Below, in pieces: positions 1 through 6,727 of a DNA stretch of 8,381 nt (its first letter is position 1; each line of letters begins with the position of its first letter). Source of the DNA: CAZALT01 sp964485515. Lineage in GTDB: Bacteria; Actinomycetota; Acidimicrobiia; Acidimicrobiales; Acidimicrobilacustridaceae. The notes beneath the pieces were generated by a model. The model was not told the DNA's origin, made no database searches, and worked only from the letters and a program-made list of their open reading frames with translations. The translations under genes and the position numbers were made by a program. Where the stretch lies: assembly GCA_964485515.1 (NCBI GenBank), contig CAZALT010000151.1:1-8381 (forward strand). Direction: 5' to 3'.

Positions 1-2980
1 AGGCGTGGGCCTCGTCGACGAAGAGGTAGTCGATGCCGGTCTCCTCGAACCGCACGCCGTCGTCCTTGGTGTGCTCGGCGAGGAGACGCTTGTAGTTTTC
101 CTCCATCTGAGCGATACGACGTTCCAGTCGCTTGACCGACAGTCCCTTGCCGTCCTTCGACGCGCCGAGGGCACTACGGGCGGCTTCGAGCTCTTCGCCG
201 AGGTAGCCGGTCATGAGGTCACGGCCGAGTGGGAGCCGGGCGAAGCCGGACTGGGTGAAGACGATCCCGTCCCAGTCGCCGGTGGCGGCACGTGCGACGA
301 ACTCCTTGCGCCGGTCCTTCGAGAGCCGCTCGCGGTCGGCGACGAGGATCCGCGCTGTGGGGTAGAGCTGGAGCCACTCGCGGGAGAACTGCTCGAGCAT
401 GTGGTTCGGCACCACGACTGCGGGCTTGGCGACCGACCCGAGGCGGCGCAGCTCCATGGCGCCCATGACCATGGTGGCGGTCTTGCCGGCGCCGACGGCG
501 TGGGCGAGCAGGGTGCGGCCGTCGGTGAGGATGCGAGCCACCGCGTCGCGTTGGTGCTGTCGGGGCGTGAACGAGCCGGCGAGGCCGGGGAGGGTGAGAT
601 GGGAGCCGTCGTGGTTGGGCAGCACGGTGGAGGAGAACAGCTCGTTGTAGCGGTCGGCAAGGCGGGCGGCGCGTTCGGGGTGTTCCCAAACCCAGTCGGA
701 GAATCGGTTGGCGAGGTGCTCTTGCTTGTCGCGGGCGGCGAGCGTCTCAGCGTCGTTGCGGACCCGGCGGCCGTCTTCGGTGGCGTCGGTGACGGTGTGG
801 AGGCGCTGGTTGAGCGACGCGTCGAGCAGCGTGATGCCATCGGCGCGGGCGGTCCCCCACTCAGACGACAACGCGACGCTGCGGCGTGAGCCGTCTCGTA
901 ACCGTGCGGTCCATTGGCCAATGTCGGCGAGGCGTTCGACGTCGACGGTGGCGTCGAGGACTTCGGTGCAGAACCGCTCGATGTCTGCTGCGGGGATCCA
1001 GGGGGCGCCGAGCCGGGCGGTGATCTCGGCCGGTTCGAGCTGGCGGGGCAGGACCCGTTCGAGCGCAACGACGTTGACGGCGAGGTCGGTTCGTTCGTCG
1101 ATGACGGCTCGGCAGGCTTCGAGCTTGTGGCGGATGTTGCCCGACAGGTACTGCGTGGCGGGGATCAGCGATCTGTCGACCGGGTGCTCGTAGACGAGCT
1201 CGCCGAGGTCGGTGCGGGCGCGTGCGGTGTCGGTGCCGAGCAGCTCGGCGACGCGTTCGATGGTGACGGTGCCGGTCTCGTCGAGGCAGACGGCGACGGC
1301 TTCATCGGCGGTGTCGACGCCGAGGCGTTCGGCGGGCGGGTCGATGACGCGGTCGGTGAAGATCGCCGCGGGTCGTGCCCGTTGGGTCTCGTCGTCGAAC
1401 ACCTCGAGGGCGGCGACGAGCGGCCAATCGGGATCATCCCGGAAGCCACCCATGCGAGGCCGGACCCGGCGCATCACCTCGGCGCCGGTGGCCGGGTCGA
1501 CCCGACCCGTGCGGGCCTGCGATGAACGGTTGATCGGCCCGTAAACCCGGATGTAGTCCTCGTAGCGTTCGGTCAACGTCGACTGCGCACCGTGCAGATC
1601 GGCATCGGCACCGCCATTCACCTGGACGGTGAGGACCTGCCGTGCCGCGTCGCGCAGTCCGATGAGTCGGCGAAGCTCCGCCTTGTCCTTGCCGAAGCGG
1701 GGTTCGTAGGCGACGACATCGTCGCCAGCGAGGCGACCGACCTGGCCGTTGGTTCCGTTGACGAAGCTGCTGTCCTGACCGTGGGTGATCTCGAAGCCGA
1801 CCGCCGGAACCGTTCGCCGGTTCGGTGTCGGGTCGGCGTGCGGGGCGACGGCGAAGCACAGACCTTGATCGCGGGCGACGGTGACGATGTCGGTGAGCCC
1901 GGTGGCGAGCTGCTCGTCGAGCGGCCCGGTTGGTTGCACGGTGAGCTCGTGCTCTCGGTACATGCCTCGATCTGCGGTCAGCCGACCGAGCACGTGATCG
2001 GGGTGCTCAGCAAAGTACGCGTTTACGTCGAGCGGTTCGGCGCCTTCGGGGAGGTCGAGGTCGGCGGGGACGGTGCGGGTCCAGTCCGCGCCAGTGGGTT
2101 CGGCTCCGGGGAGCCGGCGGCGCAGCACGACGAGGTCGACGACGACGTCGGTGCCCGACGACGCGGCGAAGGCCCGCTCAGGGAGACGCAGGGCGCCGAC
2201 GAGGTCGGCGAGCCCCGCCATCTCCCGCCGTGCTGCTGGGTTGCGAGCGTCGAGGGTGTACCGAGAGGTCAGCGCGACCACGAGCCCGCCGGGTCGCACG
2301 AGGTGGAGGCTCTTGACCAGGAAGTAGTTGTGCAGTGCGTGGCGGCCGCGGTTGTGGCGAGGGTCGTGCGGGGTCACCTTGGCAAACGGGACGTTGCCGA
2401 TCACGACGTCGAACGACCCGTCCTCGGCACGCAGGTCCTCGAAACCTTCGGCATGGATCGACGCCCTCGCCCCATGCAGGTGCCGGGCGATCTCGGCCGT
2501 CGTCCGGTCCAGCTCGACACCGACAAGCTGCGCAGCCTCGGGGGCGAAGCCGATGAAGTTGCCCGATCCACAGCCTGGTTCGAGGACCCGACCGTGGCCG
2601 TCGAAGCCGAGGTCGCCGACCGCCTGCCACATCGCGGTCACCACCTCGACCGAGGTGTAGTGCGCGTTCAGCGTGGTGCGCCGCGCCTGCGCCCACGCTT
2701 CGTCGCTGCCGAGCAGTCCGCGCAGCTCGGTGCGAGCGGCAGCGAAGCGGTCGTCCGATTCGTCGAAGACCTGCGGGACGGCACCCCAGCCCGACCAGCG
2801 AGCCAGTACTCGCTGGTCGTCAACGTTCGCCGGGCGATGCTCGTCCCGGCATGTGGCGAGTACCTGCAGGGCGGCGAGGTTGGCGTCGAGCTTGGCCCGC
2901 TGACCCGACGGCGCGAGGTCTGTCTGATCAGCCGGGCGAAACGTTGCTGGCCGGGTCGCCTCGCCGGCGGCGGTGGTTAC
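1..2980 (-). CDS. Giant N6-adenine DNA methylase / SNF2-like helicase, 3' end outside window
   Basis: About 993 codons are visible and the frame stays open to the window edge. Numbering from the GTA at 2980, an N-terminal block carries RWSGWGAVPQVFDE (60-73) and HYT (108-110). The SAM-binding motif EPGCGSGNF is at 134-142 and the catalytic motif NVPF, the family's form of (N/D/S)PP(Y/F), at 196-199. After a long middle region come FTPRQHQ (804-810), Walker A GAGKT (830-834), a VVPNHMLEQFSREW motif Ia-like stretch, and DEAH (989-992) right at the edge. This order matches the element-borne proteins annotated 'N12 class adenine-specific DNA methylase' or SNF2 helicase, usually well over 1,500 residues, so a large C-terminal part is missing here. 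A likely role is modification or protection of transferred DNA, by analogy with phage P1 DarB (inference). The start is unsettled: there is no ATG, GTG or TTG near 2980, the first in-frame GTG codons (2641, 2644) would remove conserved sequence, and the nearest upstream candidate is a TTG at 3391 that overlaps the whole previous gene. Confidence 0.93.
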
Positions 2981-3339
2981 GGGGCGTTGTGGATCGTGCG
3001 ATTGATCTCGGCCAGGTCCCGGTAGTAGCGGGCCAGGTCCGGGTCGTCCTCCAGATCCGACAGATCCTCGTCCGGGTCCTCCGCCATCTCCGAATGGAAG
3101 AAGTCCGAGATCACGATCTCCTCGGCCGTCGACAACGCCTGGTAGCTGCGGAGCCGGTAGTCCTCGATCGACTCGTCCGACCGGGTCTGGCCGAGGAGTT
3201 CGTCGCGGAGGTCGGTGACTTGGGCTTGGATCTGGTCGCCCATCTCGGCGAAGAACTGGGTCGGGTCGTCGATCAGGCTGTGCTCGAGCGGCCGGAGCCG
3301 GCGGTGCTGGTCGAGCGCCATCCGCGCGTAGCGATCCAT
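2977..3339 (-). CDS. Small, strongly acidic protein preceding the methylase/helicase
   Basis: This encodes 120 residues. The start at 3339 is chosen over an ATG 11 codons upstream because a perfect AGGAGG lies 9 bases before it. The protein has about 30 Asp/Glu against 12 Arg and no Lys. Residues 84-101 are the extreme, with 11 acidic residues of 18. There is no signal peptide or membrane segment, and much of the length looks helical. The stretch DDPTQFFAEMG (24-34) and the later AEEIV (72-76) recall, from memory, small proteins that often sit directly before large methylase/helicases in actinobacterial mobile elements; I know no function for them. Its TAA stop overlaps the point where the methylase/helicase should begin, so the two are probably translated together. 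Its acidity would suit a partner of the methylase/helicase or a DNA mimic, but nothing here shows either. Confidence 0.85.
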   Translation of the reverse strand: MDRYARMALDQHRRLRPLEHSLIDDPTQFFAEMGDQIQAQVTDLRDELLGQTRSDESIEDYRLRSYQALSTAEEIVISDFFHSEMAEDPDEDLSDLEDDPDLARYYRDLAEINRTIHNAP

Positions 3340-3348
3340 CGTGAGGTG

Positions 3349-3354
3349 CCTCCT
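3349..3354 (-). promoter_or_regulatory. Shine-Dalgarno AGGAGG that fixes the start of the acidic small gene
   Basis: The minus strand reads AGGAGG, then 9 bases, then ATG at 3339. It lies inside the longer reading frame that begins at 3372, so it argues for the shorter 120-residue product. Confidence 0.75.
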
Positions 3355-3391
3355 GTGCCGGTGGTCCGGCATCTTGGGGAGGGAGCGCCAA

Positions 3392-3416
3392 GTCGAACAG
3401 CGAAAGCTGCTCGGAC
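3392..3416. repeat. Imperfect inverted repeat with GAAA/TTTC loop
   Basis: On the plus strand GTCGAACAGC and GCTGCTCGGAC flank GAAA. About ten pairs form with one mismatch and one bulge. It lies in the leader of the acidic small gene. Confidence 0.4.
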
Positions 3417-3463
3417 GGCTTCGCCCGGCGGACGCTCCGATCGCTGCTCACCACGCTACCCGT

Positions 3464-3481
3464 GTGGTCCCCACCGACCAC
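3464..3481. repeat. GTGGTC / GACCAC inverted repeat
   Basis: Six perfect pairs close a 6-base loop, and the stem can be lengthened outward by two wobble pairs and a C-G pair. It overlaps a CACGTG palindrome at 3479-3484. It could be a protein-binding site or an RNA hairpin in the leader of the downstream genes. Confidence 0.4.
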
Positions 3482-3503
3482 GTGACCTGTTGCCCGGTCG
3501 CAG

Positions 3504-3531
3504 GCTGGTGATCCATCCTTCGGATCACAGC
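3504..3531 (-). terminator. Hairpin overlapping the stop codon of the 106-residue gene
   Basis: GCTG-TGATCC pairs with GGATCA-CAGC, ten pairs with one bulged G and a 7-base loop. The TGA stop at 3525-3527 lies within one arm. No T-run follows on the minus strand, so this would be an actinobacterial-style hairpin without a U tail, or a stem protecting the mRNA end. Confidence 0.3.
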
Positions 3532-3845
3532 GATCGCCCGCCGATCTCGGCGGCCTGGTCCCTACCGAGAGAACGCTGCACGCTGTCCATTCGGGCGCTG
3601 ATCGCCGAAAGGCGATCACGCACCCACATCTCGCTGTCGCCGTCGACCGCCACCCGGCGGTAGCCGACGTCGCGAAAGCCGTGCCGGGCGTTGTCGCCCG
3701 GATCGTGGCGAAGCAGCAAGACGTCGTGGCGGCGCGGGTCATAGACGACGTCGACCTCGCGGCCTGCCCACTGCCCGGCTGGTTCGGACACCCAACCGAC
3801 CGGGGCGAGCTTCCCCCGGTCGGTCGGACGCAGGAACGGCTTCAT
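3525..3845 (-). CDS. Hypothetical protein coupled to the conjugative ATPase gene
   Basis: This encodes 106 residues. Its ATG overlaps the stop of the coupling-protein gene in an ATGA four-base overlap, so translation is very likely coupled and the start is well supported. No known domain is recognised. A central segment, roughly residues 31-78, alternates short hydrophobic stretches with charged ones: VDVVYDPRRHDVLLLRHDPG and, later, YRRVAVDGDSEMWVRDR. That suggests a small compact alpha/beta fold. There is no signal peptide or membrane helix, so it should act in the cytoplasm. Tight coupling to a T4SS coupling ATPase suggests a role in DNA transfer, for example as an adaptor, but this rests on position alone. 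Confidence 0.75.
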   Translation of the reverse strand: MKPFLRPTDRGKLAPVGWVSEPAGQWAGREVDVVYDPRRHDVLLLRHDPGDNARHGFRDVGYRRVAVDGDSEMWVRDRLSAISARMDSVQRSLGRDQAAEIGGRSL

Positions 3846-5656
3846 GCGACGGCCTCCCGCTCCGACTCCTCCGTGGTGCTCGGCGCCTTCTTCGCAACCG
3901 GCATCTCGGCCCGGCCCGACAGGAACCGGTCCCGATAGAAGGGACGAGTCCGGACATGGGCGGGTGGGAGCGTGCCGTGCAGCAGGAGCGCGTCACCCGG
4001 CTGCATCTGGCGCAGAGCATGAGCCGGAGCGAGCGCCACGCGGGTCGTCGAGATCTGGGTCGACGACCCGCCGAAGCGCTCGACGCCCGAGCGCGACGCG
4101 GTCTCGACCTCGGCGTCGCCGAGGACCTGGCCCACGTAGCGGATCGACGCCGGGTCCGACAGGCCTGCGTAGAACAGCTTGGTGAGGTGGTTGGTGAGGA
4201 TGGTGTCGGCGTGGCGCTGATAGGCGGCGTCGATCTGGGCGAGCGACTGCCAGATCGTCACCAACAGGACCCCGATGCCCGACAGCGTCGACGCGTACTC
4301 CGGCAGGGCACGCAGCGGCGTGTTGCCGGCCTCGTCGATCACGATCAGCAACGGCGGATCGAGCGGCTTGCCCGTGCGAGCGACATGGCGGTACGCCTGG
4401 GCGATCAGATCGTTGAGCAGCCCACCGAACGCCGGAGCGAGGCGCTTCTGGTCCTCGATCGGCGCGCAGAGGTAGAGCGTGTTCGGGCCACCGATCAGCC
4501 AGTCGAGCTTGATGCTCTCCCCCGTCGACGACGCCGCCACCCCCGGGTCCGACCACGGCCAGACCACGGTCTGCGCGGTGGCGTAAACCGACGACTGGGT
4601 CCGGTCCTCCATGGCCCAGATCGACATCAACGCCCTCGACACATCCTCGGCCTGGCCGACGAGATCCGGGTTACGGGATGCCAAGAGGACGTCGATCGCG
4701 ACGCGCACTTCGCCCGGACCGAGCTTGCCGGGCCGGTCCTGGGTGAGGACCCACTCGCACACCGCGCCCATGTGGCGCTTCGAGTGGTGCGCGACGAACA
4801 GCAACCCGGTGAGGAGGATCTCGGCCTGGGCCAGCCAGAAGTCGAGGCCGCCCTCAACCCCACCCCGAGGGGCGGCGTCGCACAACGCCCGGGCGGAACG
4901 TTGCGCCCCGAGGACGGTGTCGGCCTGTTCCAGCGGCGACCATGCCGCGGTCGCCGTGCCGGTCGTGGCCGTCGGGTCGTACACGTGAACGTGCCCCAAA
5001 TGAGAGCGCCAGCCCTGGGTGGCGCCGAGAAGGTCGGCCTTGACCGACGAGAGCACGGCGGGGCCGTCCCACTCGAGGATGCCGCTCACCGCCGCGGTCG
5101 TCTTGCCCGACCTGGACGGACCGATGAGCGCGAGCGCACCCCGATCACCTCGGCGAGCCTTGCGCTTCTCCCCCACCTTCGGCGTCGACTCCGTGGCCAC
5201 GAGCCGACGCCCGAAGCGACCAACGATGAACCGACCCGGCTGCGCCGAATGAACGAGCAGCGGCCGAAGGTCACGGGCCTTGGCGAACCGAGGACGGGCA
5301 TCAACCCCGAGCGGGTTGCGCTTCGAGGTGCCGACCTTCGACTCCCGCAGGAGCTTCGCGACCACGACACCCACGCCGACGATCGACCCCGCGACCAGCG
5401 CGGTGCACACCCAATAAATGACGGGTCCCGGAAGCTGAGCCCCGTGCGGGTCTACCCACGCAGAGGCCGGATCGCTCAGGCGCCCGGGCAGCGCCGTCGC
5501 CGCTTCGCCGGCAACCGACAGGGGAACCCCCGGGTCGTGGCCCGTGACGAGCAGCGCCAGTGCGGCGCCACCCCAGACCGCAGCGAGGACGGCGGCTGCT
5601 GCACCACCGGTGACCAAGACGAGGAGCTCGAACCCAGTGAGACCATTCCGTTCCAT
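3842..5656 (-). CDS. Type IV secretion coupling ATPase, VirD4/TraG/TraD family
   Basis: This 604-residue membrane-anchored ATPase would connect the DNA-relaxase complex to the conjugation channel and drive DNA transfer. Two hydrophobic N-terminal segments (about 9-37 and 77-101) are separated by a short loop, as in VirD4. Walker A GPSRSGKT is at 179-186 and Walker B LLIVIDEAGN at 436-445. The following region, roughly 436-515, with LPEYASTLSGIGVLLVTIWQ, matches the TraD/TraG 'TraM recognition' domain. The length is normal for the family and the gene appears intact. The ATG at 5656 has only a GGGG directly before it and no well-placed ribosome site, but no better start lies nearby and the membrane segment begins right after it. 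The nearest known relatives would be in actinobacterial conjugative elements. No relaxase or VirB4-like ATPase is in the window, so the rest of the transfer machinery must lie elsewhere. Confidence 0.95.
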   Translation of the reverse strand: MERNGLTGFELLVLVTGGAAAAVLAAVWGGAALALLVTGHDPGVPLSVAGEAATALPGRLSDPASAWVDPHGAQLPGPVIYWVCTALVAGSIVGVGVVVAKLLRESKVGTSKRNPLGVDARPRFAKARDLRPLLVHSAQPGRFIVGRFGRRLVATESTPKVGEKRKARRGDRGALALIGPSRSGKTTAAVSGILEWDGPAVLSSVKADLLGATQGWRSHLGHVHVYDPTATTGTATAAWSPLEQADTVLGAQRSARALCDAAPRGGVEGGLDFWLAQAEILLTGLLFVAHHSKRHMGAVCEWVLTQDRPGKLGPGEVRVAIDVLLASRNPDLVGQAEDVSRALMSIWAMEDRTQSSVYATAQTVVWPWSDPGVAASSTGESIKLDWLIGGPNTLYLCAPIEDQKRLAPAFGGLLNDLIAQAYRHVARTGKPLDPPLLIVIDEAGNTPLRALPEYASTLSGIGVLLVTIWQSLAQIDAAYQRHADTILTNHLTKLFYAGLSDPASIRYVGQVLGDAEVETASRSGVERFGGSSTQISTTRVALAPAHALRQMQPGDALLLHGTLPPAHVRTRPFYRDRFLSGRAEMPVAKKAPSTTEESEREAVA

Positions 5657-5726
5657 GCCCCACTAAGCCGACGAGGGCCAGGAATCTCGCGTGGAAACTC
5701 GGATTCGTCGGCCTGAGCGCCGGGTC
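5657..5726 (-). promoter_or_regulatory. Spacer with inverted repeat before the coupling-protein gene
   Basis: GCCGACGA (5667-5674) and TCGTCGGC (5705-5712) form a perfect 8-base inverted repeat with arms 30 bases apart, within the 70 bases before the coupling-protein start. A second, mutually exclusive pairing joins GAATC (5682-5686) with GATTC (5702-5706). This could be an operator for the transfer genes or an mRNA structure between the two cistrons. No clear promoter boxes were seen. Confidence 0.4.
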
Positions 5727-6455
5727 CTACAGGTTCTCGACGGGGAGGCCCTCTTGCGCTGCCCGGATGAGGGCTGCGTTCTCTGCCAGCAGACGGGCGG
5801 GCCTTGCCACCATGTCGAGAGGTTCTCCGTCGACGGTCACCGCCGTGGCGACTGCGAGCTCGACTGCTCCACCGTGCGCCAGAACCTCGCGAAACCGACT
5901 GTTCAGCCGCTGGTTCGTTGGCTGCGTCGGCCCTGGGTTGCGGTAGTTCCCCATCCGTCTGGCGACGTTGTCGGACTCGCCGATGTAAACACCCTCGAGC
6001 GAGCCGCCGGCGGCAAGGAGCCGGAACCGGTACACGCCCGGACGGGACGGCAGGCCCGGGAAGACCGGCTTCTGCGCCGCATCGAGCGTGACCGCCCCCC
6101 CGGCCAACCACTCGAAGTGAACGGCCGCCTGAACGACTTCTCCCGTCGACGCCAACGACGCAGCCGACGATCGGGATGCGATCGCCGATGTTGATCGTCG
6201 CCCGCCCGCCGTCTCAGCCCCGATCTCGAACCGGACCCTTCCGGCGTTGAAGTCGGGCCTCGCTCGCCGCTTGGCGTCGAGCCAGTACCGGGCGTGCGGT
6301 TGCGCTGTCCGCGAGTTCGCCCACCACGCCTGGTGCTTCCGTGCGGAGGCAGGCAGACCGCCGATCAAGCGATCCAGGTGCGTGAACGTCATCTCGATGA
6401 CGGGGTCGGATCGCTCCGACAGGTACTCGGTGAGCGCCTCATACTTGCTCGCCAT
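5727..6455 (-). CDS. DUF7662-like / GIY-YIG nuclease fusion protein
   Basis: This encodes 242 residues. The start at 6455 is preferred because it forms a TGATG overlap with the previous stop, follows GGAGGAG by 11 bases, and is where the conserved N-terminus begins. Residues 1-78 (KYEALTEYL, a TFTHLDRLIGGLP stretch, SARKHQAWWAN, ARYWLDA) match the small domain I know as DUF7662, of unknown function. A low-complexity Ser/Ala linker covers about 85-105. The C-terminal part is a GIY-YIG domain: GVY at 140-142, YIG at 157-159, catalytic Arg at 166 or 167, N181, and a candidate metal-binding Glu at 225. All key residues are present, so an active DNA endonuclease is likely. There is no membrane or export signal. 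It could be a defence, anti-defence or element-maintenance nuclease; the DUF7662-like part may bind DNA or a partner. Substrate and role are unknown. Confidence 0.88.
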   Translation of the reverse strand: MASKYEALTEYLSERSDPVIEMTFTHLDRLIGGLPASARKHQAWWANSRTAQPHARYWLDAKRRARPDFNAGRVRFEIGAETAGGRRSTSAIASRSSAASLASTGEVVQAAVHFEWLAGGAVTLDAAQKPVFPGLPSRPGVYRFRLLAAGGSLEGVYIGESDNVARRMGNYRNPGPTQPTNQRLNSRFREVLAHGGAVELAVATAVTVDGEPLDMVARPARLLAENAALIRAAQEGLPVENL

Positions 6456-6661
6456 CAGGACGCCGACTCCTCCATGATCCGAGCGAAGGTCTCCCACCGC
6501 ACCTTGATCGGAGTCCGAGAATTCTTCGGCTTCCAATCAATGGTGCCCTTGCTCAACGCGAGCGTTCCCAACAGCTCGTCGTCGGACCACACGCGGAACG
6601 TAAGGTCGGTGTTCTGGATCTTCTGAGGCGGCAACTCGACTTCGGTCCGATGGCGTGGCAT
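6455..6661 (-). CDS. Small hypothetical protein, first gene of the minus-strand block
   Basis: This encodes 68 residues from the ATG at 6661, which has AAGGGGA ending 5 bases before it. The longer frame reaching back to 7012 is rejected because it would cover the divergent spacer and the plus-strand gene. Its stop overlaps the start of the GIY-YIG gene (TGATG), so the two are translationally coupled. The protein starts with a charged tail, followed by a likely beta-rich core containing TFRVWSDDELLGTLALSKGT and WKPKN (43-47). The pattern 'short strand, D-x-E-L-L-G-x-L, S-K-G, W' recalls, from memory, small hypothetical proteins of mobile DNA; no function is known to me. Its size and coupling fit an accessory or regulatory partner of the nuclease, which is inference only. 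Confidence 0.78.
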   Translation of the reverse strand: MPRHRTEVELPPQKIQNTDLTFRVWSDDELLGTLALSKGTIDWKPKNSRTPIKVRWETFARIMEESAS

Positions 6662-6727
6662 GACGTCCCCTTCGACGAATGGTGGCTGGCTTAGGTTCGA
6701 TCGCGAGACTACGGAGAGTTCAACCTC
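6662..6727. promoter_or_regulatory. Divergent promoter region
   Basis: Only 66 bases separate the start codons of the divergent genes at 6661 (minus) and 6728 (plus), so both promoters and any shared operator should lie here or reach into the 5' ends of the genes. A minus-strand TTGAAC (6723-6718) resembles a -35 box, but no good -10 follows at 17 bases. The plus-strand pair TTCGAC (6671) / TAGGTT (6692) is weak and has a short spacer. Confidence 0.45.

Larger units (their letters stand above)
3340..3524 (-). promoter_or_regulatory. 185-base leader with three inverted repeats
   Basis: This is the largest gap inside the minus-strand block, between the 106-residue gene and the acidic small gene. 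It holds a GTGGTC...GACCAC hairpin (3464-3481, 6-base loop), an imperfect hairpin with a 4-base loop (3392-3416), and the hairpin at 3504-3531 that reaches into the upstream stop codon. It may hold a promoter, an attenuator or a processing site for the two downstream genes. No convincing -35/-10 pair was found. Confidence 0.4.

Noticed and set aside
5..889. Long plus-strand open frame over the methylase/helicase
   Set aside because: It is antisense to a frame with Walker A and DEAH motifs. Its Gly/Val/Glu-rich sequence has no domain and is the usual shadow of GC-rich coding DNA.
211..1068. 285-residue minus-strand open frame, Ser/Pro-rich
   Set aside because: It is an out-of-frame read of the methylase/helicase gene; its Pro/Ser/Thr-rich composition is a frame artefact.
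1592..3025. 477-residue plus-strand open frame
   Set aside because: It runs antisense through the methylase motifs (EPGCGSGNF, NVPF), which are far stronger evidence. No domain is recognisable in it.
2981..3391. In-frame extension of the methylase/helicase to a TTG at 3391
   Set aside because: The frame is open, but it would fully overlap the acidic small gene, gives a Pro/Arg/Gly-rich sequence typical of an out-of-frame read, and has no ribosome site recognised. It is kept only as an alternative in the start-codon finding.
2851..3663. 270-residue plus-strand open frame across the leader
   Set aside because: It overlaps two supported minus-strand genes and has no recognisable domain. The overlap includes the acidic small gene with its AGGAGG site.
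3956..5716. 586-residue plus-strand open frame
   Set aside because: It mirrors the coupling-protein gene almost exactly, is Arg-rich and of low complexity, and has no motifs.
6456..6536. 27-codon N-terminal extension of the GIY-YIG protein
   Set aside because: It overlaps the previous gene, and the conserved N-terminal domain and the TGATG overlap both point to the start at 6455.
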